Of a DNA stretch of 35,217 nt, positions 5,981 through 13,449 are shown piece by piece. The translations under genes were made by a program, and so were the position numbers. The notes beneath the pieces were generated by a model. The model had not been told where the DNA came from, did no database searches, and worked only from the letters and a program-made list of their open reading frames with translations. This DNA is from a virus. The DNA lies in IMG/VR virus record IMGVR_UViG_3300032246_000094, positions 1-35,217 of that record; one strand, 5' to 3'. The stretch's first letter is position 1. Each line of letters starts with the position of its first letter.

Positions 5981-6039
5981 TGCTTAAATAATAGGCAACA
6001 ACTGCTTAAAAATTAGGCAGAGTGCTTAAAAAATAGGCA
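5981..6039. repeat. Three 17-bp dyad repeats upstream of terS (candidate packaging or operator site)
   Basis: Copies: TGCTTAAATAATAGGCA (5981-5997), TGCTTAAAAATTAGGCA (6003-6019), TGCTTAAAAAATAGGCA (6023-6039), spaced 22 and 20 bp, about two helical turns. Each is itself an imperfect dyad, TGCYTA-N5-TARGCA. They fill most of the only gap between the small-protein cluster and terS. Such an array suits binding of a protein such as small terminase or a regulator. Confidence 0.75.
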
Positions 6040-6053
6040 AATGAATCAAATAT

Positions 6054-6344
6054 ATGACTATTGAATCAACACCTTCTGTTGGAGCCCCAAAAGGCAATGA
6101 CAATGCAAGAAAAGGCAAGCTCTTTTATGGAGAGTTGCGTAAAGTGCTTGTGCAGAACGATGCTTTGAAGCTCAGAGCTATTGCTGAGAAGCTGGTGGAT
6201 GCGGCACAGGAAGGTGAGCCTTGGGCTGTCAAGGAGATCATGGATAGGATGGATGGCAAAGCCCTTCAAGCTACTTCTATTGAGAATCCTGATGGCACAG
6301 CTATTACTGGAATCCAAGTAACTTTTGTAAAACCAAGTGAGTGA
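6054..6344 (+). CDS. terS: Terminase small subunit
   Basis: 96 aa. The N-terminus GAPKGNDNARKGKLFYGELR and the following IAEKLVDAAQEGEPWAVKEI ... MDRMDGKALQ match a common podovirus TerS-like family that precedes the large terminase. TerS binds the packaging-start site and hands DNA to TerL. No good Shine-Dalgarno precedes ATG 6054, while three dyad repeats lie 15-73 nt upstream, so autoregulation is possible. It overlaps terL by 8 nt. The protein is shorter than P22 gp3 (162 aa). Confidence 0.78.
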   Translation: MTIESTPSVGAPKGNDNARKGKLFYGELRKVLVQNDALKLRAIAEKLVDAAQEGEPWAVKEIMDRMDGKALQATSIENPDGTAITGIQVTFVKPSE

Positions 6345-7614
6345 AGAAGTCAGTCAAGCCATTGCCCAGGCTGAGTTTCCTGAGAAGCTCTCAATTCTAT
6401 TTGATTCGGCTCGCTACAAAGTTCTTTATGGTGGGCGAGGCGGTGCTAAGTCTTGGGGCATTGCTCGTGCTTTGCTTATCATTGGAGCTAAAAAACCTAC
6501 TCGAATCTTATGTGCTCGTGAGTTTCAGACATCTATCAGGGACTCAGTTCATAAGCTGTTAAGTGATCAAATCATAGCAATGGGCTTGACCCAATTTTAT
6601 GAAATAACACAAAATGCCATCAGAGGCTCAAATGGCACAGAGTTTAGCTTTGTAGGCTTAAAAAACAATGTCAGCAATATTAAAAGCTATGAAGGTTGCG
6701 ACATCTGTTGGGTAGAGGAAGCTCAAACTACATCAAAATTAAGCTGGAATGTGCTAATTCCTACTATTCGTAAGGAAGGCTCTGAGATATGGATTAGCTT
6801 TAACCCAGAGCTTGAAACCGATGAAACTTACCAGCGGTTTATAGTCAATACACCTGAAAACTGTATTGTTCAACGCATTAATTGGTCAGACAATCCTTGG
6901 TTCCCTGAAACATTGCGGCTTGAAAAGGATGCTTTATTTGTCAGGGACAGAGAAGCCTACAACACCGTTTGGGAAGGTGTATGCCGTCAGACTGTAGATG
7001 GAGCTATTTTTGCTAAAGAAATGCAACAAGCAGAGTTTGAACAAAGAATTACTAGGGTTCCCTATGATCCAGTTAAGCCTGTATTGGCTGTATTCGATAT
7101 TGGTTGGGCTGATGCTACGGCTGTATGGTTCGTTCAGTTCATAGGCATGGAAACTAGGTTAATTCGTTATTATGAAACAACACAAACCACAATTAGCCAA
7201 ATTCTAGCTAAGATGCAGACTTTTGGTTATGTTTATGACACTTTGTATTTGCCGCATGATGCCCAAAATAAGACTTTAGCCGCCAATGGCAGAAGCATTG
7301 AGGAAATCGTTAGAGCCGCTGGATACAATGTCCGCATCATAGAACGCACACCTATTGCCGATTCAATCAATGCCGCTAGGACAATATTCCCTAAATGCTA
7401 TTTTGATAGAGAAAATACGCATGAAGGATTACAATGCCTTAGACATTATCGCTACGATGTGAACCCTGATACAGGCAACTTCAGTCAAAAGCCTTTACAC
7501 GACAATTACAGTCATGGAGCCGATGCTTTCAGATATATTGGTTTAATGATTAATGAGCCAAAGCAGTACAAGAAAAAACAAATAAATTACCAAACAAGTA
7601 GCTGGATGTCTTAA
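6337..7614 (+). CDS. terL: Terminase large subunit
   Basis: 425 aa from GTG 6337. ATPase domain: Walker A GGRGGAKS (32-39) and Walker B DICWVEEA (122-129, catalytic E127 or E128), with the coupling motif near SFNPE (154-158). RNase H-like nuclease domain: FDIGWADA (D254, D259), LPHDA (D308) and HGADAFRY (D396). This is the Terminase_3/PBSX-type motor that cuts concatemers and pumps DNA into the prohead through the portal. Length and motif order are complete. Confidence 0.95.
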   Translation: MSEEVSQAIAQAEFPEKLSILFDSARYKVLYGGRGGAKSWGIARALLIIGAKKPTRILCAREFQTSIRDSVHKLLSDQIIAMGLTQFYEITQNAIRGSNGTEFSFVGLKNNVSNIKSYEGCDICWVEEAQTTSKLSWNVLIPTIRKEGSEIWISFNPELETDETYQRFIVNTPENCIVQRINWSDNPWFPETLRLEKDALFVRDREAYNTVWEGVCRQTVDGAIFAKEMQQAEFEQRITRVPYDPVKPVLAVFDIGWADATAVWFVQFIGMETRLIRYYETTQTTISQILAKMQTFGYVYDTLYLPHDAQNKTLAANGRSIEEIVRAAGYNVRIIERTPIADSINAARTIFPKCYFDRENTHEGLQCLRHYRYDVNPDTGNFSQKPLHDNYSHGADAFRYIGLMINEPKQYKKKQINYQTSSWMS

Positions 7615-7644
7615 ACTACTGAAAATATGATATAAGGACAATCT

Positions 7645-9726
7645 ATGGGTATCTACGATTCAGACTACGATGAAACTGGCGATGAAGGCATCATTGACCA
7701 GGCTAAACAATTCTTAAACTTCTGTTCAGATAATGACTCCAATAATCGCATGGAGGCAATGGAAGATTTGAAGTTTGCTGGTGGTGACCAATGGCCTGTA
7801 GAGATACAAAATAGCCGTTTATTAGAATCTAGACCCTATTTAACCATTAACAAGATTGATGCTTATTGCCGTCAAATAGCTAATAGCCAACGCCAACAGC
7901 GACCAAGAATCAAGTGTCATGGCGTTAATACGCAATCTGATGCAAAGATAGCTGATTTAATTACAGGCATTTGCCGCCATGTAGAGGAACAAAGCGATGC
8001 TGATGCCGCTTATGACAATGCTTTTGATTTTGCTGTTCGTATGGGTTGGGGCTACTGGCGTGTTACAACTGACTATGTTCGACCAGACTCTTTCGACCAA
8101 GAAATTTACATCAAGCGTATTGAAAATCCATTTATGGTTTATTTCGATCCTAATAGCAATGAGCCTGATGGTTCAGATGCAGAAAAGTGCTTGATTACTG
8201 AGGTTGTAAGCAAAGAAGCCTTCCGTAAGATGTACCCTGATGCCGAAACAGATGCAGGGTTTACACCTAGAGGAACAGGCGATAGCCAATCAGAATGGAT
8301 CACCAAGGAAGATATTCGCATTGCTGAATACTTCTACACAGAATACAAGCACACAAAATTAGTGCTTTTAAGCGATGGCACTACTGTTTATGAAGATGAA
8401 ATGCCTAGCCAAGATATGATGTTGCAAGCTGGTATTTATGAAGTAAGTCGCAGAATTACAGTTAAAAAACAGATTAAATGGGTCAAGCTAACTGGTATGC
8501 AAATCCTAGAAAAGCGTGATTGGGCTGGTAAATACATTCCAGTTGTGCCTGTTTATGGTCAGCAGTTGGTAGTTGATAGCAAGAAGAAGAAGTTTGGTCT
8601 TACTCGCATGGCTAAAGACCCACAAAGAATGTATAACTTCTGGTCTACAGCATTGACAGAGTCCGTAGCTCTTGCTCCTAAAGCAAAGTGGTTACTAGCT
8701 GAAGGTCAAGATGAAGGCCATGAAGATGAGTGGACACAAGCCAACATCAAATCTATGCCTGTATTGCGTTATAAGCAAACAGATAGCGAAGGTAGACCAG
8801 CAGGAGTTCCTACAAGACTTCAGCCAGAACCTCCTCCAACAGGCATTACTACAGCATTACAAGGCTTAAATGCAGATTTAATGGCAGTCGTGGGTATTTA
8901 TGACCCATCTATGCTTCCACAAGGAAATCAGTCAGGAAAGGCTATTCAAGGTCAGCAACAACAGACCGACATGACCAATTTCCATTATTACGACAATTTA
9001 ACTCGTTCTATCAAGCAAACTGGGCGCATTATCCTTGACCTTATTCCTAGCGTTTATGACAAAGAACGATGCCTACGCATCATTGGTGATGACGGCAAAG
9101 GTGAGATGGTTATGGTAAACCAGCCATCTGTTGATGAAATGGGCGTTGAAACATTGCTAAACGATGTAACCGTAGGTGAATATGATGTAGTGATGGAAAC
9201 AGGTCCTGGCTATAACTCTAAACGCCAAGAAGCCGTAGATTCTATGATTCAAATGCTACAAGTAGACCCACAGTTAATGCAACAAGCTGGTGATTTGGTG
9301 TTCCGCAACATGGACTTTCCAGGTGCTGACATTATTGCTGATCGTTTGGCGGCGGCTAATCCATTGGCTCAAATTGACGATAAATCTGATGTTCCGCCAC
9401 AAGTTCAAATGCAGTTGGCTCAAAGCAAGCAAATTATTGAGCAATTACAAAAAGAACTTCAGGCTATGCAGATGGACATGAAATATGGTGCTTCTGTTAA
9501 ACAACAGCAAGAAGAAGCCGCTACTGCTCGTAAGAAAATGGAAGTTGATGCTCGTATGTCAGATTCTCAAATGCAAGTTGAAGCTAAAGCACACGATACA
9601 GTTATTGATAATGAAACAAGACTTGAAATTGAACGCATGAAGGCTAGATTAGCGTTTATTTTGTCTAAAATTGACCAAACATCAGAAAAAGCGGCAGATG
9701 TAGAAGCAATCGAAAGAGCTATTTAA
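7645..9726 (+). CDS. Portal protein, P22-like
   Basis: 693 aa (P22 gp1 is 725). Diagnostic N-terminal stretch: DNDSNNRMEAMEDLKFAGGD, then QWP and the PYLTINKIDAYCRQIANSQR motif with RQQRPRIK. The C-terminal third (about 580-690) is Gln/Lys-rich helix (QMQLAQSKQIIEQLQKELQ) like the helical barrel of P22 portal. The dodecamer forms the DNA channel and binds terminase, scaffold and gp4-like protein. ATG 7645 follows AAGGACAATCT. Confidence 0.95.
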   Translation: MGIYDSDYDETGDEGIIDQAKQFLNFCSDNDSNNRMEAMEDLKFAGGDQWPVEIQNSRLLESRPYLTINKIDAYCRQIANSQRQQRPRIKCHGVNTQSDAKIADLITGICRHVEEQSDADAAYDNAFDFAVRMGWGYWRVTTDYVRPDSFDQEIYIKRIENPFMVYFDPNSNEPDGSDAEKCLITEVVSKEAFRKMYPDAETDAGFTPRGTGDSQSEWITKEDIRIAEYFYTEYKHTKLVLLSDGTTVYEDEMPSQDMMLQAGIYEVSRRITVKKQIKWVKLTGMQILEKRDWAGKYIPVVPVYGQQLVVDSKKKKFGLTRMAKDPQRMYNFWSTALTESVALAPKAKWLLAEGQDEGHEDEWTQANIKSMPVLRYKQTDSEGRPAGVPTRLQPEPPPTGITTALQGLNADLMAVVGIYDPSMLPQGNQSGKAIQGQQQQTDMTNFHYYDNLTRSIKQTGRIILDLIPSVYDKERCLRIIGDDGKGEMVMVNQPSVDEMGVETLLNDVTVGEYDVVMETGPGYNSKRQEAVDSMIQMLQVDPQLMQQAGDLVFRNMDFPGADIIADRLAAANPLAQIDDKSDVPPQVQMQLAQSKQIIEQLQKELQAMQMDMKYGASVKQQQEEAATARKKMEVDARMSDSQMQVEAKAHDTVIDNETRLEIERMKARLAFILSKIDQTSEKAADVEAIERAI

Positions 9727-9737
9727 TCGGAGAAAAT

Positions 9738-9923
9738 ATGCCTACAGTAACAAGTCATAACAGAGAAGAATGGATTTTGCGAGAAATGGCTCGCAGATCT
9801 GGCAAAAAGTATCAGCCAGAGGAAAAGAAAAGCATTTATGAAACTATGGATGCCAAAGAAATAAAAGAACACGAAACTATGCTTCAAAAAGCAAAAGAAG
9901 CGTTACAATCTGACGAAGAATAA
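9738..9923 (+). CDS. Small hypothetical protein (61 aa)
   Basis: Ribosome site CGGAGAAAAT is directly before ATG 9738. Charged, helical, lysine/glutamate-rich product (REEWILREMARRSGKKYQPE). It lies between portal and scaffold, where P22-like phages often carry a small accessory gene. No family recognised. Confidence 0.7.
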   Translation: MPTVTSHNREEWILREMARRSGKKYQPEEKKSIYETMDAKEIKEHETMLQKAKEALQSDEE

Positions 9924-9924
9924 A

Positions 9925-9953
9925 TTGACATTTATTTTCCATTAGTTTAAAAA
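9925..9953 (+). promoter_or_regulatory. Predicted sigma70 promoter upstream of scaffold and coat
   Basis: Perfect TTGACA at 9925-9930, 17-nt spacer, TAAAAA at 9948-9953 (4 of 6). It lies in the 61-bp gap before the scaffold gene and just after the previous stop codon. An extra promoter here would raise scaffold and coat output. Confidence 0.5.
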
Positions 9954-9984
9954 TGAATTATATAAATCAGGAGCTTGAGAAATC

Positions 9985-10890
9985 ATGGCCGATACAGAAG
10001 TAAGAGAAGCATCAAATGTAGTGACAAGTAGTAATGCGGCAGACTTTTATGCAGAAAGATTAGGTTTAGCGGAAGTTCAAGAGGAGCCTGTGGCTGAAGA
10101 AATACCTTCAGAGCCAGTAGCCGAAGAAGAACAACTGAGTGAGCCGATAGCAGAGGAAGAAGCTACTGAGGCAGAAAAGCCAAAAGACAAGTTAGAAAAG
10201 CGATTCTCTAAAGTTACTAAAAGGGCGCAGGAAGCTGAAGCTCGAGCAGAACAGTTAGAGGCTCGTTTAAGAGAAGTAGAGGCAAAGGCAAATCCGCAAA
10301 CAATAGCCCAAACAGCTAATGTGAACGATAAGCCACAAGCAAGCCAGTTTGATGATGCTTTTGAATATGCAGAAGCGTTGGCAGAGTGGAGTGCTGAAAA
10401 GGCGTTAAAAGATAGAGATATTGCAGAATCACAGCGTAAAGCTGAAGAAGAACGGAACAAGGTTTTAAAATCTTGGAACGAAAAGGTTGATAAGGCAAAG
10501 AAGGAAATGCCTGATTTTAATGATATTGTGTCTAGTAGCACCGTAGTAGTAAGCGATGCAATTAGAGATGCAATTTTAGAATCAGATGTTGGCCCTCAAA
10601 TCCTGTATCAAATAGCTTCTGATGATGATTATGCAGAGTCTTTAACTTCAATGCCAGCCATTAAAGCTCTTAAAGAAATTGGTCGATTGGAAGCAAAGTT
10701 TGAGGCAGAGTTAGAAGCAAAGCCAAAAGCCGTAGCGAAAACTGTTTCACAAAGTAAAGCACCAGCCCCTATTAGCCCTTTGAAGGGTGGTAAATCCGCT
10801 GGAGCAGATGTACTTGTGGACACCAATGGTGAATTCTACGGTTCGTATGCTCAATGGAAAGCCGCCAGATTAGCTAATCGGATACGCTGA
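9985..10890 (+). CDS. Scaffolding protein
   Basis: 301 aa (P22 gp8 is 303), directly between portal and coat as in P22. Residues 25-60 are very acidic repeats (EEPVAEEIPSEPVAEEE). Residues 60-105 form a clear coiled coil (KRAQEAEARAEQLEARLREV), and residues 140-170 another charged helix. The C-terminus (KSAGADV ... YAQWKAARLANRIR) is basic, like the coat-binding helix-turn-helix end of scaffold. Identification rests on position, length, composition and this end. Ribosome site AGGAG precedes the start. Confidence 0.85.
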   Translation: MADTEVREASNVVTSSNAADFYAERLGLAEVQEEPVAEEIPSEPVAEEEQLSEPIAEEEATEAEKPKDKLEKRFSKVTKRAQEAEARAEQLEARLREVEAKANPQTIAQTANVNDKPQASQFDDAFEYAEALAEWSAEKALKDRDIAESQRKAEEERNKVLKSWNEKVDKAKKEMPDFNDIVSSSTVVVSDAIRDAILESDVGPQILYQIASDDDYAESLTSMPAIKALKEIGRLEAKFEAELEAKPKAVAKTVSQSKAPAPISPLKGGKSAGADVLVDTNGEFYGSYAQWKAARLANRIR

Positions 10891-10919
10891 TAAACCTAAT
10901 TTTTTTGGAGATTTAAACC

Positions 10920-12194
10920 ATGAGTAATACTCTATTAACTATCTCGAAGATCACCAACGAAGCGTTGATGGTCCTCGAAAACGAATTAACATTTTCAAGC
11001 CAAGTAGACCGTAACTATGACGATCAGTTCGCTGTCGTGGGTGCTAAGATTGGCGCAACCGTCAATGTACGCCGTCCAGGTCGTTTCATTGGTACTACAG
11101 GCCCTGCATTGAATGTGGAAGATTTGAACGAAACTAGCGTTCCAGTTACCCTTTCTACCCAGTTCCATGTGGATACACAATTCACCACGCAAGACTTGGC
11201 TTTGTCTTTGGATATGTTCTCTGACCGTATTCTAAAGCCAGCAGTTGCGGCTATTGCTAACAAAATCGACTTTGACGGCACAACAATGGCAACATTGAAC
11301 ACAGCTAACATCGTTGGTACTGCTGGTACGCCTCCAACTGGCTTGCTAACTTACCTCAATGCACAGGCTTTCCTTGATTCTGAAGGTGCTCCTCGTGATG
11401 GTAAGCGTTCTTGTATCGTTGAGCCGTTCACATCTGCAACCATTGTAGACAGCTTGAAAGGTTTGTTTGTTCCAACAGCACAAATCTCTAGCCAGTACAC
11501 AAAAGGTTTGATGGGTCGTGATAGTTCAGGTATGGATTGGAAACTTGACCAAAACATCGTTTCACAGACTTTTGGTAACTTCTCCGCTTCTACTGTTACT
11601 GCTTCTGTTGCTACTACAACTGCTACTGGTTTCTTGACATCTGGTTGGGCTTCTAGCTCTACAATCACTTTGACAGCCGCCAATACTGGTACTATCAACT
11701 TGAACGCTGGTGATACATTTACTATCGCTGGTGTTTATGCAGTAAACCCACAAAACCGTCAAGCCTACGGCACAAACAGACTGCGTTCATTCGTAGTTAA
11801 GTCTGCTGTTTCAGTAGCTTCTGGTTCAAGCGTTTCTGTAACCGTATCTCCTGCTGTTATCAGCGGTGGTCAGTTCCAGAATGTGACAATTCCTACAACT
11901 TCAGCAACTGCCGCTGTTACCTTCTTTGCAAGCCAGTACAATGCAAGCGGTAATGGTATCGTTTCTCCACAGAATATCGTAATGCACAAAAATGCGTTTA
12001 CTTTGGCTATGGCTGACTTGGAATTGCCTGAAGGCGTTCATTTTGCTGGTCGTGCAAGCGACAAGGAAATTGGTCTTTCAATGCGTGTGGTTCGCCAATA
12101 CACCATTAACAACGATTCGATTCCGACTCGTGTTGATGTCCTGTACGGTTGGGCTCCTTTGTACCAAGAACTTGCTTGCCGAGTTGCGGCTTAA
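10920..12194 (+). CDS. Major coat protein, P22 gp5-like
   Basis: 424 aa (P22 gp5 is 430). N-terminal ISKITNEALMVLENELTFSS and then VDRNYDDQFAVVGAKIGATV with VRRPGRF are typical of the P22 coat family (HK97 fold). The segment around residues 215-330 is Thr/Ser/Ala-rich beta and corresponds to the inserted I-domain region. The C-terminal VRQYTINNDSIPTRVDVLYG completes the fold. Strong ribosome site TTTGGAG. Third positions are richer in C than in neighbouring genes, as expected for a highly expressed protein. A terminator follows at 12199. Confidence 0.93.
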   Translation: MSNTLLTISKITNEALMVLENELTFSSQVDRNYDDQFAVVGAKIGATVNVRRPGRFIGTTGPALNVEDLNETSVPVTLSTQFHVDTQFTTQDLALSLDMFSDRILKPAVAAIANKIDFDGTTMATLNTANIVGTAGTPPTGLLTYLNAQAFLDSEGAPRDGKRSCIVEPFTSATIVDSLKGLFVPTAQISSQYTKGLMGRDSSGMDWKLDQNIVSQTFGNFSASTVTASVATTTATGFLTSGWASSSTITLTAANTGTINLNAGDTFTIAGVYAVNPQNRQAYGTNRLRSFVVKSAVSVASGSSVSVTVSPAVISGGQFQNVTIPTTSATAAVTFFASQYNASGNGIVSPQNIVMHKNAFTLAMADLELPEGVHFAGRASDKEIGLSMRVVRQYTINNDSIPTRVDVLYGWAPLYQELACRVAA

Positions 12195-12198
12195 TAAC

Positions 12199-12222
12199 GG
12201 AGGGGCGAAAGCCCTTCCTTTT
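12199..12222 (+). terminator. Intrinsic terminator after coat gene
   Basis: GGAGGGGC / GCCCTTCC form an 8-bp stem (one G-U pair) with a GAAA tetraloop (12199-12218), followed by TTTT. It starts 5 nt after the coat stop codon and probably gives partial termination, setting coat output above downstream genes. Confidence 0.85.
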
Positions 12223-12246
12223 AACTTAAATTAAAGGAAACTAATC

Positions 12247-12687
12247 ATGGCAAATCCAGGCCCAGCAGTAACTACTTCAGCCCATCCAAGTAATGTCACA
12301 ACTAATCAAGCATTGCGTGTTTTGGGTATTTTAAAAGGCGTGAATGTTAATGCCGCAAGTGGAAGTTTCTTCCCATTGCCTATCATTAATAGCTCACAAT
12401 ATCAGCCAACTTTGTTAATTGTTGCTAACTCTAACAATGCTGGTGCTAATACAGGTACTTTGACAAGTTTGGTATTAGGAATTACCACTACTGGTAACGG
12501 CACTCCAACTTCATTGTTTGGTGCTATTACAGCTTCTCAATTAGCTACTACTGCTGGTGTAAGCCAAGTAGCCGCTAGTGCAGTAGTTACTTCTTATACC
12601 CAACAAAATCTATATGTAAATATTGCAACTACTACTGCTGTAACAGGCACAGTTGATGTATATGTTTACGGCTACGATTTTAGCTAA
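12247..12687 (+). CDS. Probable head decoration or accessory structural protein
   Basis: 146 aa, Ala/Thr/Ser/Asn-rich, apparently all-beta (TLLIVANSNNAGANTGTLTS, TTTAVTGTVDVYVYGYD). No cysteine, no signal peptide. It lies between two intrinsic terminators directly after coat, so it forms its own expression segment, as decoration proteins often do. No family recognised; the decoration role is inference from place and composition. Confidence 0.7.
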   Translation: MANPGPAVTTSAHPSNVTTNQALRVLGILKGVNVNAASGSFFPLPIINSSQYQPTLLIVANSNNAGANTGTLTSLVLGITTTGNGTPTSLFGAITASQLATTAGVSQVAASAVVTSYTQQNLYVNIATTTAVTGTVDVYVYGYDFS

Positions 12688-12709
12688 TACCCTGAAGTAA
12701 AAGGAAAAG

Positions 12710-12737
12710 GCCACGCCCAAAAAGTGTGGCTTTTTTT
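12710..12737 (+). terminator. Intrinsic terminator after decoration-like gene
   Basis: GCCACGC (12710-12716) pairs with GTGTGGC (12724-12730) with one G-U, loop CCAAAAA, followed by seven T (12731-12737). A classical rho-independent terminator. Confidence 0.92.
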
Positions 12738-12748
12738 CTTTAATATCT

Positions 12749-12754
12749 TATAAT
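12749..12754 (+). promoter_or_regulatory. Possible -10 element restarting transcription before 12783
   Basis: Perfect TATAAT at 12749-12754, directly after the terminator and 28 nt before the next start codon. The 17-nt upstream position has no recognisable -35, so promoter activity is uncertain; a phage activator could help. Confidence 0.35.
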
Positions 12755-12782
12755 GATTTAACCTTATTTAAAGGAAAAAACT

Positions 12783-13106
12783 ATGTCTAAAACCACATTA
12801 ACTCGTGGCAATATTTTAGCGGCTACTATTGTTCAAGTTACATTACCTTCTACTACTATTGCAGGAACAACATCAGATGTGACAATTACTGTTCCAGGCG
12901 TTTCACCTAATGACTTTGTGCAAGCTCAATTTGATGGTGCTTTAGTAACAGGAATTTCTATTGGAAATGCCTACACTACCACAGCAAATCAAGTTGTAGT
13001 TCGTTTAGTAAATTCTACTGGCGCATCTGCAACTCAAACTGCTGGAACTTTGTTGTTAAAAATCAATACTTGTGAAGATAGTCCAATACCTTCTAATGTA
13101 GTTTAA
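12783..13106 (+). CDS. Beta-rich structural protein (107 aa)
   Basis: Sequence pattern ITVPGVSPNDFVQAQFDGAL ... TANQVVVRLVNSTGASAT then TAGTLLLKI suggests a small beta-sandwich of the kind found next to head and fibre genes in podoviruses. Ribosome site AAAGGA upstream. It follows the second terminator and heads the tail-fibre block. Function (decoration or fibre adaptor) is inference. Confidence 0.68.
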   Translation: MSKTTLTRGNILAATIVQVTLPSTTIAGTTSDVTITVPGVSPNDFVQAQFDGALVTGISIGNAYTTTANQVVVRLVNSTGASATQTAGTLLLKINTCEDSPIPSNVV

Positions 13107-13116
13107 GGAGCTAAAA

Positions 13117-13449
13117 ATGGCTTACGATTCAGCTTTTAGCCCTTTTGGGCCTACTTATCTTGTAAGCACATCTGCCGTTCAAGTTAAAGCATTAAGCAAC
13201 TTTAACCCTACCTCTTATAGAATTTATAATATAACTGGTGGTATTGTGCGTGTTGGATGGGCTCCACAAGAACCTTTTGATGCAAGCGTTACGCCTACGG
13301 TGACTACGCCTGTAGCAACTGGTACGCCTTATGTATTGTCTATTCCAGCAAATACAGTAGCGGTATTTAGTGGAATTCCTCCTAATGCTTGGTTTATTTC
13401 AAATACAGCTTCAAGCCTTGAAATTACTCCAGGAGAAGGAAAACTTTAA
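13117..13449 (+). CDS. Beta-rich structural protein (110 aa)
   Basis: Ribosome site AAGGAG with 6-nt spacing. Sequence MAYDSAFSPFGPTYLVSTSA ... YRIYNITGGIVRVGWAP ... IPANTVAVFSGIPPNAWFIS looks like a single beta domain. The IPANTV-x-VFSG-IPPNAWF motif is seen in small virion proteins of marine and freshwater phages. Its stop overlaps the start of the long fibre gene (TAATG), suggesting joint assembly. Confidence 0.68.
   Translation: MAYDSAFSPFGPTYLVSTSAVQVKALSNFNPTSYRIYNITGGIVRVGWAPQEPFDASVTPTVTTPVATGTPYVLSIPANTVAVFSGIPPNAWFISNTASSLEITPGEGKL

Noticed and set aside
5981-6039. CRISPR-like array or mini-genes before terS
   Set aside because: Only three 17-bp units with 3-5 bp between them; far too short for CRISPR, and no open frame runs through them.
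10077-10541. Long leftward frame (154 aa) opposite the scaffold gene
   Set aside because: Mirror of the acidic repeats in the scaffold gene; Ser/Ala-rich nonsense with no ribosome site or neighbours on that strand.
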